Counted from the stretch's first letter, positions 38,324 to 47,741 are shown. The stretch is 64,000 nucleotides of DNA from JAFECT01 sp963838235 (GCA_963838235.1 CAWIQJ010000006.1:372001-436000), one strand, 5' to 3'. The notes: a model not told the origin generated them from the sequence alone. A program made the numbers and translations.

Positions 38324-39235
38324 ATGAAGCGAACCATCGTCACCAGCACCGCTTTAGCTCTCCTGCTCACCGCCGGGTCCGCCGGCGCTGTCCGATTGCC
38401 CGATGGGAGCGGGGCCAATACCTCCGCCGAGATCATCGCCAGGTCGCCCGCGTCGGACTGGCGGCCGTTGGATCCTTCGCGGACGCTCTACATGGAACTG
38501 CCGACCGGGCGGGTGGTGATCGAGCTCGACCCCGCCTATGCGCCCGCCCATGTCGCCAACATCGAGACCCTGGCGCACGAGCACTTCTACGACGGGCTGA
38601 GCATCGAGCGGTCCCAGGACAACTATGTGGTCCAGTGGGGCGACCGGGACGGCAAGAAGCCGCTGGGCTCGGCCAAGACCAAGGTTCCCGGCGAGCTGTG
38701 GGTTCCGATCCCGGCGGGCGTTCCGTTCACCAAACTGCCCGACCCCGACACCTATGCGCCCCAGACCGGCTTCTCCGACGGCCTGCCGGTGGCGCGCGAC
38801 CCCAAGCGTGGTCAGGCCTGGGGCGTGCACTGCTACGGGACCATCGGCGTGGCGCGGGACACCGACCCTGAAACCGGCACGGGGGTTGAGCTCTATGCCG
38901 CCAACGGCCAGGCGCCGCGTCACCTGGACCGCAACACCACGGTGGTGGGCTGGGTGGTGCAGGGCATGCCGCTTCTGTCGGTGCAGCCGCGCGGCGACGC
39001 CACGGCGCTCGGCTTCTACGCCAAGCCCGACGACGGCGCGGTGATCAAATCGCTTCGTCTGGGCACGGACGTTCCGGAGGCGGAGCGGCCCAAGTTGGAG
39101 GCGATGCGCACCGATAGCGCGAGCTTCAGGGCCTATATCGAAGCCCGCCGTAACCGCAGCGAAGCGTGGTTCCATGAAAAGGCGAACGCGGTCGACGTCT
39201 GCAACGCGCCGGTTCCGGTACGCGTGGCGCACTAG
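38324..39235 (+). CDS. Secreted cyclophilin-type peptidyl-prolyl isomerase
   Basis: The 303-residue product has a signal peptide (MKRTIVTSTALALLLTAGSAGA) and a cyclophilin-like domain: LPTGRVVIELDPAYAPAHVANIETL at the start, then HEHFYDGLSIERSQDNYVVQWG, and WGVHCYGTIGVARDTDPETG. It has a long insertion around residues 125-165 relative to minimal cyclophilins, so its activity may be specialised. It would act on periplasmic proline bonds. GGGAG lies about seven bases before ATG 38324. Its stop overlaps the convergent deaminase stop. Confidence 0.87.
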   Translation: MKRTIVTSTALALLLTAGSAGAVRLPDGSGANTSAEIIARSPASDWRPLDPSRTLYMELPTGRVVIELDPAYAPAHVANIETLAHEHFYDGLSIERSQDNYVVQWGDRDGKKPLGSAKTKVPGELWVPIPAGVPFTKLPDPDTYAPQTGFSDGLPVARDPKRGQAWGVHCYGTIGVARDTDPETGTGVELYAANGQAPRHLDRNTTVVGWVVQGMPLLSVQPRGDATALGFYAKPDDGAVIKSLRLGTDVPEAERPKLEAMRTDSASFRAYIEARRNRSEAWFHEKANAVDVCNAPVPVRVAH

Positions 39236-39690
39236 TCGTTGCGTGGCGCCACGCTGAAACGCGCGAGGTAGTCGAGATAAAGCGACGCGGCCTCATCGGC
39301 GAGCACGCCAACCTCGATTTCAACGCCGGCTTGCGCCAGCGTTTCGGAGCCGCGACCTGAGGCGAGGGGCGAAGGATCGTCACAGGCGATGACGACGCGC
39401 AGGACCCCCGCTTCTGCCAGGCGCCGGGCGCAGGAGGGTGCGCCGGAGCTGCGTTGACCGCAGGGCTCCAAGGTGACGTAGGCGGTGGCGGCCCTGGCCG
39501 TTTCACCAGCGATTTCAAGTGTCTGCTCTTCCGCGTGAGGCCGGCCGCCTTCGGCGGTGGCGGCTTCGGCCAGCACCTGGCCGTCCTTCACCAGCACGCA
39601 GCCCACGGCCGGATTGTCCCCGGTCCGGCCCACCCGCGCCTGCGCAAGCGCGATGGCGCGGCGCATGAAGCGGGCGTCGTCGTCGCTCAT
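39232..39690 (-). CDS. RibD-like single-domain deaminase
   Basis: The 152-residue cytidine/deoxycytidylate-deaminase-fold protein carries zinc motifs HAE (RPHAEEQTL) and PCGQRSSGAPSC, close to the PC-x-H-x-G-R-T-P-P-C of RibD. RibD normally has a reductase domain after the deaminase; here only the deaminase is present. It may deaminate a pyrimidine intermediate of riboflavin or act on another nucleotide. The start (ATG at 39688-39690) overlaps the gpmA stop as ATGA, so it is co-translated with gpmA, an unusual partnership. Confidence 0.82.
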   Translation of the reverse strand: MSDDDARFMRRAIALAQARVGRTGDNPAVGCVLVKDGQVLAEAATAEGGRPHAEEQTLEIAGETARAATAYVTLEPCGQRSSGAPSCARRLAEAGVLRVVIACDDPSPLASGRGSETLAQAGVEIEVGVLADEAASLYLDYLARFSVAPRND

Positions 39691-40401
39691 CGGATCGGCG
39701 GCAGCGGCTTGGCGCGGGCGGCGTCGAGATAACGCGCGCTCGTCGGTTTCAAGCTGGCGTCGAGCGCGATGCGCAGCGGATTGCCGGTGGGAATCTCGAC
39801 CCCGGGAATGTCTGCGTCGGCGACGTCGAACAACAGCTTCACGATCGCGCGCAGCGAATTGCCGTGCGCCGCCACCAACAGCGTATCACCACGCTGCAAC
39901 GCCGGAACGATGTCGCCGGACCAGTACGGCTCGAACTCGTTCGAGCGTGGTCTTCAAACTCTCCGTAGACGGAACAACGACGCCGGCGTAGCGCCGGTCG
40001 CCGCTCAGGTCCCACTCGCTGCCGGGCTCCAGCGGCGGCGGCGGAATGTCGTAGGAGCGGCGCCAGACCCGCACCTGCGCCTCGCCGTGCTTCGCCGCGG
40101 TCTCGGCCTTGTTGAGGCCGGTCAGGCCGCCGTAGTGGCGTTCGTTCAGCCGCCAGTCCTTGGTCTCCGGGATCCAGGCCTGGTTCATCGCCACCAGCGC
40201 CAGCCAGCCGGTGCGGATCGCCCGGGTCAGCACCGAGGTGAAGACGCGGTCGAACGCGACGCCTTCCGCCTTCAGCAACTCGCCCCCCCGGCGCGCCTCG
40301 GCCTCGCCCTGTTCGGTCAGGTCCACGTCCACCCAGCCGGTGAAACGGTTCTCCAGGTTCCAGCGGCTCTGGCCATGACGCAGCAGCACGAGATCGGGCA
40401 T
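39687..40401 (-). pseudogene. gpmA: 2,3-bisphosphoglycerate-dependent phosphoglycerate mutase (one frame change as given)
   Basis: GpmA interconverts 3- and 2-phosphoglycerate in glycolysis. The catalytic His motif LVLLRHGQSRWNLENRFTGW starts the protein, ERHYGGLTGLNK holds the conserved acid, and VAAHGNSLRAIVK supplies the second His. The frame changes near 39930-39940, between TLERV and PYWSGDIVPALQRGDT; correcting it restores the standard LERVLPYW-like sequence. A broken glycolytic enzyme is unlikely, so this is probably a sequence error. It is divergent from the kdsD region. Confidence 0.88.
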
Positions 40402-40517
40402 GAAAACAGGGGCCTTCCTTGGGTCGCGGCCGGGGTAGGGCCGGGGGCGGCGGCGGTCAAGCGCCCCCCGACGCTCAAAGGTTTGCCGCCCGGGAGCCCC
40501 CGGGATATAGGCCGCCC

Positions 40518-40746
40518 ATGTCCGACCGCGTCTTCTTCGCGACCGCCGCCCTCATCGCCGCCGTCCTGATCGCCCTGTCATTCGTCTGGCCCCAGGGCTT
40601 CGGCCGCCGCGCGCCGGGGCCCTTCGGCAAGCCCGAGGTGATGAGCGCTGCCGCCCAGGCCGACCTGAACGCGGCCGCCAAGGCCGCCGCCAAGAAGGCC
40701 GGCGTCGCTGACTCCGGCCAAGCCGGCCGCGGCAGTCGCAAAGTGA
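40518..40746 (+). CDS. Small single-span protein before kdsD (frame probably altered)
   Basis: ATG 40518 starts MSDRVFFATAALIAAVLIALS, a clear membrane helix (about residues 5-22), then an Ala/Lys-rich tail. As given, the frame runs on into kdsD. In the +1 frame, the last stretch reads TPAKPAAAVAK and stops at TGA 40744-40746, overlapping the GTG start of kdsD. That Pro/Ala/Lys ending looks more natural than the given frame (DSGQAGRGSRK). I infer a separate gene of about 75 residues with one base gained or lost near 40705. Confidence 0.45.
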
Positions 40747-41702
40747 GCGGGAATTTCGACGCCGCCGCCGTCGGCCGCCGGGTCCTCGAAACCGAAGCCG
40801 ACGCCCTGCGATCCCTGGCCGCAAGTCTCGACGGCGCCTTCTCCCAGGCCGTGGAGGTTCTGCACGCCATCAAAGGCCGGGTGGTCTGCACCGGCGTGGG
40901 CAAGTCCGGCCACGTGGCGCGCAAGATCGCCGCGACCATGGCCTCGACCGGCGCGCCCGCCCTGTTCGTGCACGCCACCGAAGCGAGCCACGGCGACCTG
41001 GGGATGATCGGCGCCGACGACGCGGTGCTGGCCTTGTCGAAGTCGGGCGAGACGAAGGAGCTCGCCGACGTCGTCGCCTACGCCAAACGCTTCGGCATTC
41101 CCTTGATCGCGATCACCAACAACGCCGACAGCGCGCTCGGCCGCGCCGCGGACGTGCTGCTCAAACTGCCTGACATCGCGGAGGCGACCTCGGAGGTCGA
41201 CGCGCCCACGACGTCAACGACGCAGCAGATCGCGCTCGGCGACGCCCTGGCCGTGGCGCTGCTGGAGCGGCGCGGATTCACCGCCGGCGACTTCAAGGTC
41301 TTCCACCCGGGCGGCAAGCTGGGCGCCCTGCTGCGCAAGGCCGGCGACCTGATGCATGGCGCGGGCGAACTGCCGCTGGTCCCGCCGGAAGCGTCGATGC
41401 AGGACGCGCTGCTGGTCATGACCGAGAAGCGCTTCGGCGCCGTGGGCGTGGTGCTGCACGGCAAGCTCGAAGGCCTGATCACCGACGGCGATCTGCGCCG
41501 GCACATGGACGGCCTGCTGGGTCACACCGCGGGCCAGGTGATGACCCGCGCGCCCAAGACTGCGCGCCCGGACATGCTCGCCGGCGAAGCGCTGAAACTT
41601 ATGAACGATAGCCGCATCACGGTGTTGTTCGTGGTCGACGACCAGGGTTCGCCCGTCGGCATCCTGCACGTGCACGACCTGCTCCGCGCCGGCGTGCTCT
41701 GA
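40743..41702 (+). CDS. kdsD: Arabinose-5-phosphate isomerase (KpsF/GutQ/KdsD)
   Basis: KdsD makes D-arabinose 5-phosphate from ribulose 5-phosphate, the first step of KDO synthesis for LPS. The protein has a SIS domain (VVCTGVGKSGHVARKIAATMASTG; LALSKSGETKEL; FKVFHPGGKLGALL) and two C-terminal CBS domains. Starting at GTG 40743 it has 319 residues, the normal length. The frame is open further to ATG 40518, which would fuse a membrane helix to the N-terminus; see the preceding entry. Phosphomannomutase follows after 22 bases, so an envelope-sugar operon is likely. Confidence 0.85.
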   Translation: MSGNFDAAAVGRRVLETEADALRSLAASLDGAFSQAVEVLHAIKGRVVCTGVGKSGHVARKIAATMASTGAPALFVHATEASHGDLGMIGADDAVLALSKSGETKELADVVAYAKRFGIPLIAITNNADSALGRAADVLLKLPDIAEATSEVDAPTTSTTQQIALGDALAVALLERRGFTAGDFKVFHPGGKLGALLRKAGDLMHGAGELPLVPPEASMQDALLVMTEKRFGAVGVVLHGKLEGLITDGDLRRHMDGLLGHTAGQVMTRAPKTARPDMLAGEALKLMNDSRITVLFVVDDQGSPVGILHVHDLLRAGVL

Positions 41703-41724
41703 CTGGTATTTTCCGGAGTTCCGA

Positions 41725-43227
41725 ATGCTCGCCGCGCCCCGCGCCGATGTGAAGCCCAACACCCTCGCCTATGAGACCACGCCGCTGGTCAAGGCGACGG
41801 GGTTCCGCGAGTACGACGCGCGCTGGATCCTGGAGAAGGAGATCAGCCTGCTGGGTATCCAGGCGCTCGGCCTGGGCCTGGGCACCTATATCCGCGAGAT
41901 CGGAACCAAGCCGCGCATCGTGGTCGGCCACGATTTCCGCTCCTATTCCCTGTCGGTGAAACAGGCGCTGAGCCTGGGCCTGGTCCAGGCCGGCTGCGAG
42001 GTGCTGGATATCGGCCTGGCGCTGTCGCCCACGGCCTATTTCGCCCAGTTCGACCTGGAGGCGCCGTGCGTGGCCATGGTCACCGCCTCGCACAACGAGA
42101 ACGGCTGGACCGGGGTGAAGATGGGCGCCCAGCCGCCACTCACCTTCGGCCCCGACGAGATCGGGCGCCTGAAGGAGATCGTGCTGTCGGGGACCTGGAA
42201 GGAAGTCGCCGGCGGATCGCTGACCCAGGTCGACGGCGTGCGCGAGCGTTACATCGCCGACGTCGCGTCGAGGCTGAAGCTGAAGCGCCCGCTGAAGGTG
42301 GTCGCCGCCTGCGGCAACGGCACCGCCAGCGCCTTTGCGCCCGACGCGCTGCGCTTGATGGGCGCCGAGGTGATCGAGATGGACTGCGATCTCGATAACA
42401 GCTTCCCTAAGTACAATCCGAACCCGGAAGATCACGCCATGCTGAGCGAGATGGCCAAGGCGGTGCGCGCCACCGGCGCCGATCTCGCGCTCGGTTTCGA
42501 CGGCGACGGAGACCGTTGCGGCGTGGTCGATGATGAAGGCCAGGAAATCTTCGCCGACAAGATCGGCCTGATGCTGGCGCGCGATCTATCGTATTTACAC
42601 GCTGACTCAACCTTCGTGGTCGACGTGAAGTCGACCGGCCTCTACGCCACCGACGAGGTGCTGAAGAGCAACGGCGCCAAGACGGTCTATTGGAAGACCG
42701 GCCACAGCTATATCAAGCGCAAGACCGCCGAGCTGAAGGCCCTGGCGGGCTTTGAAAAATCAGGACATTTCTTCTTCAACGCCCCCTACGGGCGCGGTTA
42801 TGACGACGGCCTGGTGGCGGCCGCGGCGATCCTGGCCATGCTCGACCGCAACCCGGGTAAGAAGCTGTCGGACCTGAAGAAGGCCCTGCCGGTCGCCTTC
42901 ACCTCGCTGACCATGTCGCCGCACTGCGACGACGAGAAGAAGTACGCGATCGTCGACGAAGTCTCCGACGAGTATCGCAAACTCGCCGCCGACGGCGGCC
43001 AGATTCTCGGGCGCAACATTATCGAAGTCATCACCGTCAACGGCGTGCGCGTCGCGCTCGACGACGGGTCGTGGGTGCTGGTGCGCGCGTCGTCGAACAA
43101 GCCGGAGCTGGTGGTGGTGGTCGAAAGCATGCGCTCCGAAGACGACATGCGCGCGCTGTTCCACGAGGAAGTGAAGCCGCGGCTGGGGCGCCGCGCCGAG
43201 GTGGGTGCGTACAACCAGGAAATCTGA
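41725..43227 (+). CDS. Phosphomannomutase/phosphoglucomutase
   Basis: The 500-residue alpha-D-phosphohexomutase has the phosphoserine motif TASHNEN (Ser122), the Mg-binding DGDGDRCG (from residue 259), a substrate loop near SGHFFFN, and a C-terminal phosphate-binding RASSNKPEL. It interconverts mannose-6-P/mannose-1-P and glucose-6-P/glucose-1-P (AlgC/ManB/ExoC type), feeding GDP-mannose, and with GalU, UDP-glucose. Sequence alone does not settle the preferred sugar. It lies just after kdsD on the same strand. Confidence 0.9.
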   Translation: MLAAPRADVKPNTLAYETTPLVKATGFREYDARWILEKEISLLGIQALGLGLGTYIREIGTKPRIVVGHDFRSYSLSVKQALSLGLVQAGCEVLDIGLALSPTAYFAQFDLEAPCVAMVTASHNENGWTGVKMGAQPPLTFGPDEIGRLKEIVLSGTWKEVAGGSLTQVDGVRERYIADVASRLKLKRPLKVVAACGNGTASAFAPDALRLMGAEVIEMDCDLDNSFPKYNPNPEDHAMLSEMAKAVRATGADLALGFDGDGDRCGVVDDEGQEIFADKIGLMLARDLSYLHADSTFVVDVKSTGLYATDEVLKSNGAKTVYWKTGHSYIKRKTAELKALAGFEKSGHFFFNAPYGRGYDDGLVAAAAILAMLDRNPGKKLSDLKKALPVAFTSLTMSPHCDDEKKYAIVDEVSDEYRKLAADGGQILGRNIIEVITVNGVRVALDDGSWVLVRASSNKPELVVVVESMRSEDDMRALFHEEVKPRLGRRAEVGAYNQEI

Positions 43228-43249
43228 GTGCGCTTACCCCCTCCATCTC

Positions 43250-43384
43250 GTCACCCTCGGGCTTGTCCCGAGGGCCCATGGGGGCGTCACGCTCTTAGGT
43301 ATCCGATGGCACGCGCCGCGCACCTCATCCGGACAACGAGGAGCTTGCCGACCGATGGGCCCTCGGGACAAGCCCGAGGATGAC
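43250..43384. repeat. Inverted repeat between convergent genes (CCTCGGGCTTGTCCCGAGG type)
   Basis: Arms 43250-43279 and 43355-43384 are complementary over 30 bases with one mismatch. Each arm is itself palindromic (CCTCGGGCTTGTCCCGAGG), a form I remember as dispersed in alphaproteobacteria. It fills the space between the stops of the phosphomannomutase and CHAD genes and may act as a two-way terminator. Confidence 0.75.
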
Positions 43385-43398
43385 GGACGTATGTGGGG

Positions 43399-44298
43399 CT
43401 AGTCCAGGAACAGCTTCGCCTCGACGAAGCCCTCCGCCGCCTTCTTCGCGCCCCTCAAAAAGTCGTCGCGGGTGCGTTCGATCTCGTCTGCGGCCGCCCC
43501 CGCCGCAAAGCCCACCGACGTGTAGGTGCGGCCGAAGTCGCGCAGCATCTGGCCGGAGGTGACGATGTCGTTGAGGCCGCCCAGGCAGTCCTGCAGCGGC
43601 TTCAGCGCGCCGACGAAGGCCTTGGCCGCCTTGTGACCGTGCTTACCGTCGGCCAGGGGGGTGAAGAACTCCGCGCCGTAGCGAACCTTCTTGGCCTTGA
43701 TGCGGACCCGGTGCCGCTCGGAATCCTCCAGGTGGTCGAGGCGTTTCACCGATTTGCGCAGGGCCCGGGTGCGGCGCTCCATCTCGTCCACGGCAAAGCC
43801 TTCGACCGGCTTGGCGCGGGCCTTGGCGTTTTCGGCTTCGTTCAGCCAGTCGCCGCGCTCGACCCAGGTCGTGGCTTCGAGCACGATGGGCTCCAGCCGC
43901 GCCGGCTGCAGCATGTGCACGACATCGCCGTACGCCATGTACTGCCGCGTCTCGAGCTTGTGGACCAGCGGCGTCAGGTCGATCTCGGCGGGCAGCTCCA
44001 ACGCGCGCAGGCGCTTTAGCATGACGTCGAGGTCGCGCGCCTTGCCGAGTTCGGCGGCGAGGGTCCAGAGGTCGCCGTTCACGCGGCGGCTCTGCGGGTC
44101 GGCCAGCAAGGGCCTGAACAGCGACATGCCCGCGCGCAGCCGCCGCGTCGCCACGCGCGCCTGATGCACGCCGGCGGGCGCCTGTGATTTGACGATGACT
44201 TGAGCCTGCTCAACGAAGCGGTCGAGACAGGCGCGACCGATCGCCTGCATCGCCTCGGCGCGCGTCATGCCCTTATGAATCGGACTCGCGAACGCCAC
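43399..44298 (-). CDS. CHAD-domain protein
   Basis: The 299-residue helical protein has the CHAD features: VHQARVATRRLRAGMSLFRP near residue 45 (conserved His and Arg/Lys), ARDLDVMLKRL, and ERHRVRIKAKKVRYGAEFF near 190-210. CHAD domains bind inorganic polyphosphate through such basic helices. It stops cleanly and starts three bases after the glmM stop on the same strand, so they are cotranscribed. A role in polyphosphate biology is family knowledge; any link to glmM is inference. Confidence 0.88.
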   Translation of the reverse strand: MAFASPIHKGMTRAEAMQAIGRACLDRFVEQAQVIVKSQAPAGVHQARVATRRLRAGMSLFRPLLADPQSRRVNGDLWTLAAELGKARDLDVMLKRLRALELPAEIDLTPLVHKLETRQYMAYGDVVHMLQPARLEPIVLEATTWVERGDWLNEAENAKARAKPVEGFAVDEMERRTRALRKSVKRLDHLEDSERHRVRIKAKKVRYGAEFFTPLADGKHGHKAAKAFVGALKPLQDCLGGLNDIVTSGQMLRDFGRTYTSVGFAAGAAADEIERTRDDFLRGAKKAAEGFVEAKLFLD

Positions 44299-44301
44299 GC
44301 G

Positions 44302-45663
44302 TCAGGCGCCTGAAGCGGCCGATTTCTTCACGGCGGCGGCGATCTCCTTGACCACCTGGGCGACCAGCTTTTCGTCGTCGCCCTCGGCCATGACGCGGAT
44401 CAAGGGCTCCGTGCCGGAGGCGCGCACGACCACGCGGCCGGTTCCGTTCAGCCGCGCTTCGGCGTCGGCGATCGCGTCCTTCACGCTCTTCGTCTGCAGC
44501 GGCTGGCCGCCGGCGAAACGGACGTTCTCCATCTTCTGCGGAACCGGATCGAACTGGTGCGCCAGCTCGCTCATCGGCTTGCCGGTCTGCACCTTCACCG
44601 CCAGCACCTGCAGCGCGGCCAGCAGGCCGTCGCCGGTGGTGGAATAGTCGCGCAGGATCAGGTGGCCCGACTGTTCGCCGCCGAGGTTGAAGCCGCCCTC
44701 GCGCATCCGCTCCATCACATAGCGGTCTCCCACCTGGGTGCGCTCGAGCTTGAGGCCCTTGCCCACCAGGAAGCGCTCCAGGCCGAGGTTCGACATGACG
44801 GTGGCGACCACGCCGCCGCCGTTCAGGCGATCCGAACCCGCCCAGGCGCCCGCGATCATGGCCATGATCTGGTCGCCGTCGACGACATGGCCCTTCTCGT
44901 CGCAGATCACCAGACGATCCGCGTCGCCGTCGAGCGCGATGCCGATGTCGGCGCGATAGGTCTTCACCGCCTCGCTCATCGCCTGCGGATGGGTCGAGCC
45001 GCACTCTTCGTTGATGTTGAAACCGTTCGGCGCGACGCCGAGCTCGATCACTTCGGCGCCGAGTTCGTAGAGCGCGAGCGGCGCCACCTTGTACGCGGCG
45101 CCGTTGGCGCAATCGATGACGATGCGCAAACCGTTCAGGCTCAGTCGCCGCGGGAAGGTGCCCTTGGCGATCTCGACGTAACGCGCCTGGGAATCGTCGA
45201 CGCGCAGCACGCGGCCGAGTTCGGTGGGACCGGCCAGGCCCTCCTGCAGGCCCTCGGTCATCAAGGCTTCGATGCGGTGTTCGACCGCGTCGGACAGCTT
45301 GTAGCCGTCCGGCCCGAACAGCTTGATGCCGTTGTCGGCGAAATTGTTGTGCGAGGCCGAGATCATCACCCCCAGGTCCGCGCGCATGGACCGGGTCATC
45401 ATGGCCACGCCGGGGGTGGGCAGGGGCCCGAACAGGCGCACGTCCATGCCCACGCTGGTGAAGCCCGCCACCAGGGCCGGCTCGATCATGTAGCCCGACA
45501 GGCGGGTGTCCTTGCCGATCACCACCAGATGGCGCCGGTCATGGTCCGAGCGGAACATCTTGCCCGCCGCCAGGCCGACCCGCAGGGCCACCTCGGCGGT
45601 CATGGGGTGCTTGTTGGCCTGGCCGCGGATGCCGTCGGTGCCGAAGAAAGCGCGTGTGGTCAT
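44302..45663 (-). CDS. glmM: Phosphoglucosamine mutase
   Basis: GlmM turns glucosamine-6-P into glucosamine-1-P for UDP-GlcNAc. The 453-residue protein starts MTTRAFFGTDGIRGQANKHP, has the phosphoserine motif ISASHNNF (Ser104), metal site DGDADRL, and C-terminal RASGTEPLIRVM. It is divergent from glmS, whose product makes its substrate; the 194-base gap between them must carry both promoters. No defect. Confidence 0.95.
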   Translation of the reverse strand: MTTRAFFGTDGIRGQANKHPMTAEVALRVGLAAGKMFRSDHDRRHLVVIGKDTRLSGYMIEPALVAGFTSVGMDVRLFGPLPTPGVAMMTRSMRADLGVMISASHNNFADNGIKLFGPDGYKLSDAVEHRIEALMTEGLQEGLAGPTELGRVLRVDDSQARYVEIAKGTFPRRLSLNGLRIVIDCANGAAYKVAPLALYELGAEVIELGVAPNGFNINEECGSTHPQAMSEAVKTYRADIGIALDGDADRLVICDEKGHVVDGDQIMAMIAGAWAGSDRLNGGGVVATVMSNLGLERFLVGKGLKLERTQVGDRYVMERMREGGFNLGGEQSGHLILRDYSTTGDGLLAALQVLAVKVQTGKPMSELAHQFDPVPQKMENVRFAGGQPLQTKSVKDAIADAEARLNGTGRVVVRASGTEPLIRVMAEGDDEKLVAQVVKEIAAAVKKSAASGA

Positions 45664-45857
45664 GAGGTTTCTTGGTTTTCAGGGCCGGTCGAGAAACGTC
45701 CCGAAACGGAGTTTTAGATGCTTAGCCGTCAGCGAATGCTAAAGGGCTCCAGCGATTTCCCGCCTGTTGCTCCAATAACCCAAGACGCCCGCCTTCGACA
45801 GAGGCCGACAAAGGCCGCGAACGGCTGACGGGCGCTAGCCGGACCAGAACCCTCGCC

Positions 45858-47678
45858 ATGTGCGGTATTATCGGCATCTCCGGGACCATCCCGGTCACTC
45901 CCCGTCTCATCGAAAGCCTGAAGCGGCTGGAATATCGCGGCTATGATTCCGCCGGGGTCGCCGCCTTTGTGGATGGCCGTGTCGAGCGCCGCCGGGCCGC
46001 CGGCAAGATCCGGGCGCTGGAAGAGGTCTTGGCGGCCGACCCCCTGCCCGGGACCGTCGGCATCGGCCACACTCGCTGGGCCACCCACGGCAAGCCCACG
46101 GTCCGGAACGCCCACCCGCACCAGTACGGCCGGGTGACCCTGGTCCATAACGGCATCATCGAGAACTTCGCCGAACTGAAGGCCGGGCTCATCGCCCGCG
46201 GCCAGCCGTTCGAGAGCGACACCGACACCGAGGTCATCGCCCACCTGATCGACGAACAGATCGAAGCGGGCAAAGCGCCGGTCGAGGCGCTGAAGGCGAC
46301 CCTGGACCAGCTCACCGGCGCCTATGCGCTCGGGGTTTTGGTGGAGGGCCATCCGGACCTGGTGATGGGCGCGCGGCGCGGCTCGCCGCTGGTGGTGGGT
46401 TGGGGCGACGGCGAGATGTTCATCGGCTCCGATGCGCTCGCGGTCGGGCCGTTCACCGACAAGGTGAGCTATCTCGAAGAGGGCGATTACGTCGCCATCG
46501 ATCGCCACTCGGCGACGATCTACGACGCCGGCGGCGCGCGGGTGAACCGCGCGGTGACCCTCGTGCCCGCGACCGCGGCCCAGGTCGAAAAAGGCGCCTA
46601 CCGGCACTTCATGGAAAAGGAAATCCACGAACAGCCGGAGAGCTGCCAGCACACGCTCGCGGCCTATCTCGACGCAGTGGAAGAGCGCGCGGCGGCGCCG
46701 GGCGGTGTCGACTTCTCGGCGCTCACGCGCATCCAGATCGTCGCCTGCGGCACCGCCAACTATGCGGCCTTCGTCGGCAAATATGCGTTCGAACGGCTCG
46801 CCGGCCTGCCGGTCGATGTCGAGATCGCGTCGGAGTTCCGCTATCGCGAACCGGCGCTGACACCGGGGTCGCTGGGCTTGGCCGTGTCACAGTCAGGTGA
46901 AACAGCCGATACGCTGGCGGCGCTGCGCTACTGCAAGGCGCAGGGCCTGAAGACCGCCGCCCTGGTCAATGTGCATTCCTCGAGCATGGCGCGCGAAGCC
47001 GACGTACTATGGCCCACCTGGGCTGGCCCCGAGATCGGCGTCGCCTCCACCAAGGCCTTCACCGCCCAGGTCAGCGCCTTGCTGGCGCTGGCGGTGGCCG
47101 CGGGCGTGCAGCGCGGACGCATCGATCGCGAGACCGAACGCCGGCTGGTGCGGGTCCTGCTGGAGGCGCCGCGGCTGATTTCGCAAGCGCTGAACGTCGA
47201 TGCGACCGCGCGCAAGATCGCGCAGGACATCGCCAAGTGTCGCGACGTGCTCTACCTCGGGCGCGGCTCCAACTATCCGCTGGCGCTCGAAGGCGCGCTG
47301 AAGCTGAAGGAGATCAGCTATATCCATGCGGAGGGCTACGCCGCCGGCGAGCTGAAGCACGGACCGATCGCGCTGGTGGACGAATATACCCCGGTGGTGG
47401 TGATCGCGCCGTCCGACGACACGTTTGAGAAGACTGCATCGAACCTGCAGGAAGTCGCCGCGCGCGGCGGCCGGGTGGTATTGATCACCGATGCGGCGGG
47501 CGCTCGCCACGCGGGCGGCGATGCGGCGCATCTGATCGAGGCGCCGACGTGCGATCCGCTGGTCTCGCCCCTGGTGCTGGCGATCCCGATCCAACTGCTC
47601 GCCTATCACACCGCCGTGCAGAAGGGCACCGACGTGGACCAGCCGCGCAATCTCGCGAAATCGGTCACCGTCGAATAG
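45858..47678 (+). CDS. glmS: Glutamine-fructose-6-phosphate aminotransferase
   Basis: GlmS makes glucosamine-6-P from fructose-6-P and glutamine. The 606-residue protein starts MCGIIGISG with the nucleophile Cys2, has the glutaminase signature IGHTRWATHGKPT, and two SIS domains (VACGTANYAAFVGKYAFERL; LGRGSNYPLALEGALKLKEISY). It ends QPRNLAKSVTVE, the conserved C-terminus. No glmS ribozyme-like leader was seen, as expected for a proteobacterium. Confidence 0.96.
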   Translation: MCGIIGISGTIPVTPRLIESLKRLEYRGYDSAGVAAFVDGRVERRRAAGKIRALEEVLAADPLPGTVGIGHTRWATHGKPTVRNAHPHQYGRVTLVHNGIIENFAELKAGLIARGQPFESDTDTEVIAHLIDEQIEAGKAPVEALKATLDQLTGAYALGVLVEGHPDLVMGARRGSPLVVGWGDGEMFIGSDALAVGPFTDKVSYLEEGDYVAIDRHSATIYDAGGARVNRAVTLVPATAAQVEKGAYRHFMEKEIHEQPESCQHTLAAYLDAVEERAAAPGGVDFSALTRIQIVACGTANYAAFVGKYAFERLAGLPVDVEIASEFRYREPALTPGSLGLAVSQSGETADTLAALRYCKAQGLKTAALVNVHSSSMAREADVLWPTWAGPEIGVASTKAFTAQVSALLALAVAAGVQRGRIDRETERRLVRVLLEAPRLISQALNVDATARKIAQDIAKCRDVLYLGRGSNYPLALEGALKLKEISYIHAEGYAAGELKHGPIALVDEYTPVVVIAPSDDTFEKTASNLQEVAARGGRVVLITDAAGARHAGGDAAHLIEAPTCDPLVSPLVLAIPIQLLAYHTAVQKGTDVDQPRNLAKSVTVE

Positions 47679-47680
47679 AC

Positions 47681-47720
47681 GCCAAAAAGACAAACGCCGC
47701 CGGCGCGAACCGGCGGCGTT
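47681..47720 (-). terminator. Intrinsic terminator between glmS and the lipoprotein gene
   Basis: AACGCCGCCGG (47693-47703) and CCGGCGGCGTT (47710-47720) form a perfect 11-bp stem. On the minus strand it is followed by TTTGTCTTTTT, so it ends the small lipoprotein gene; the stem may also serve glmS. Confidence 0.8.
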
Positions 47721-47741
47721 CGAAGGATCGTCGATGCGACC

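Noticed and set aside
44557..45717. 386-codon plus-strand frame opposite glmM
   Set aside because: Composition is a His/Ala/Asp-rich shadow; glmM on the other strand is complete and conserved.
45664..45857. glmS ribozyme or riboswitch in the glmM-glmS gap
   Set aside because: No conserved core could be found, and the ribozyme class is known from Firmicutes-type bacteria rather than proteobacteria.
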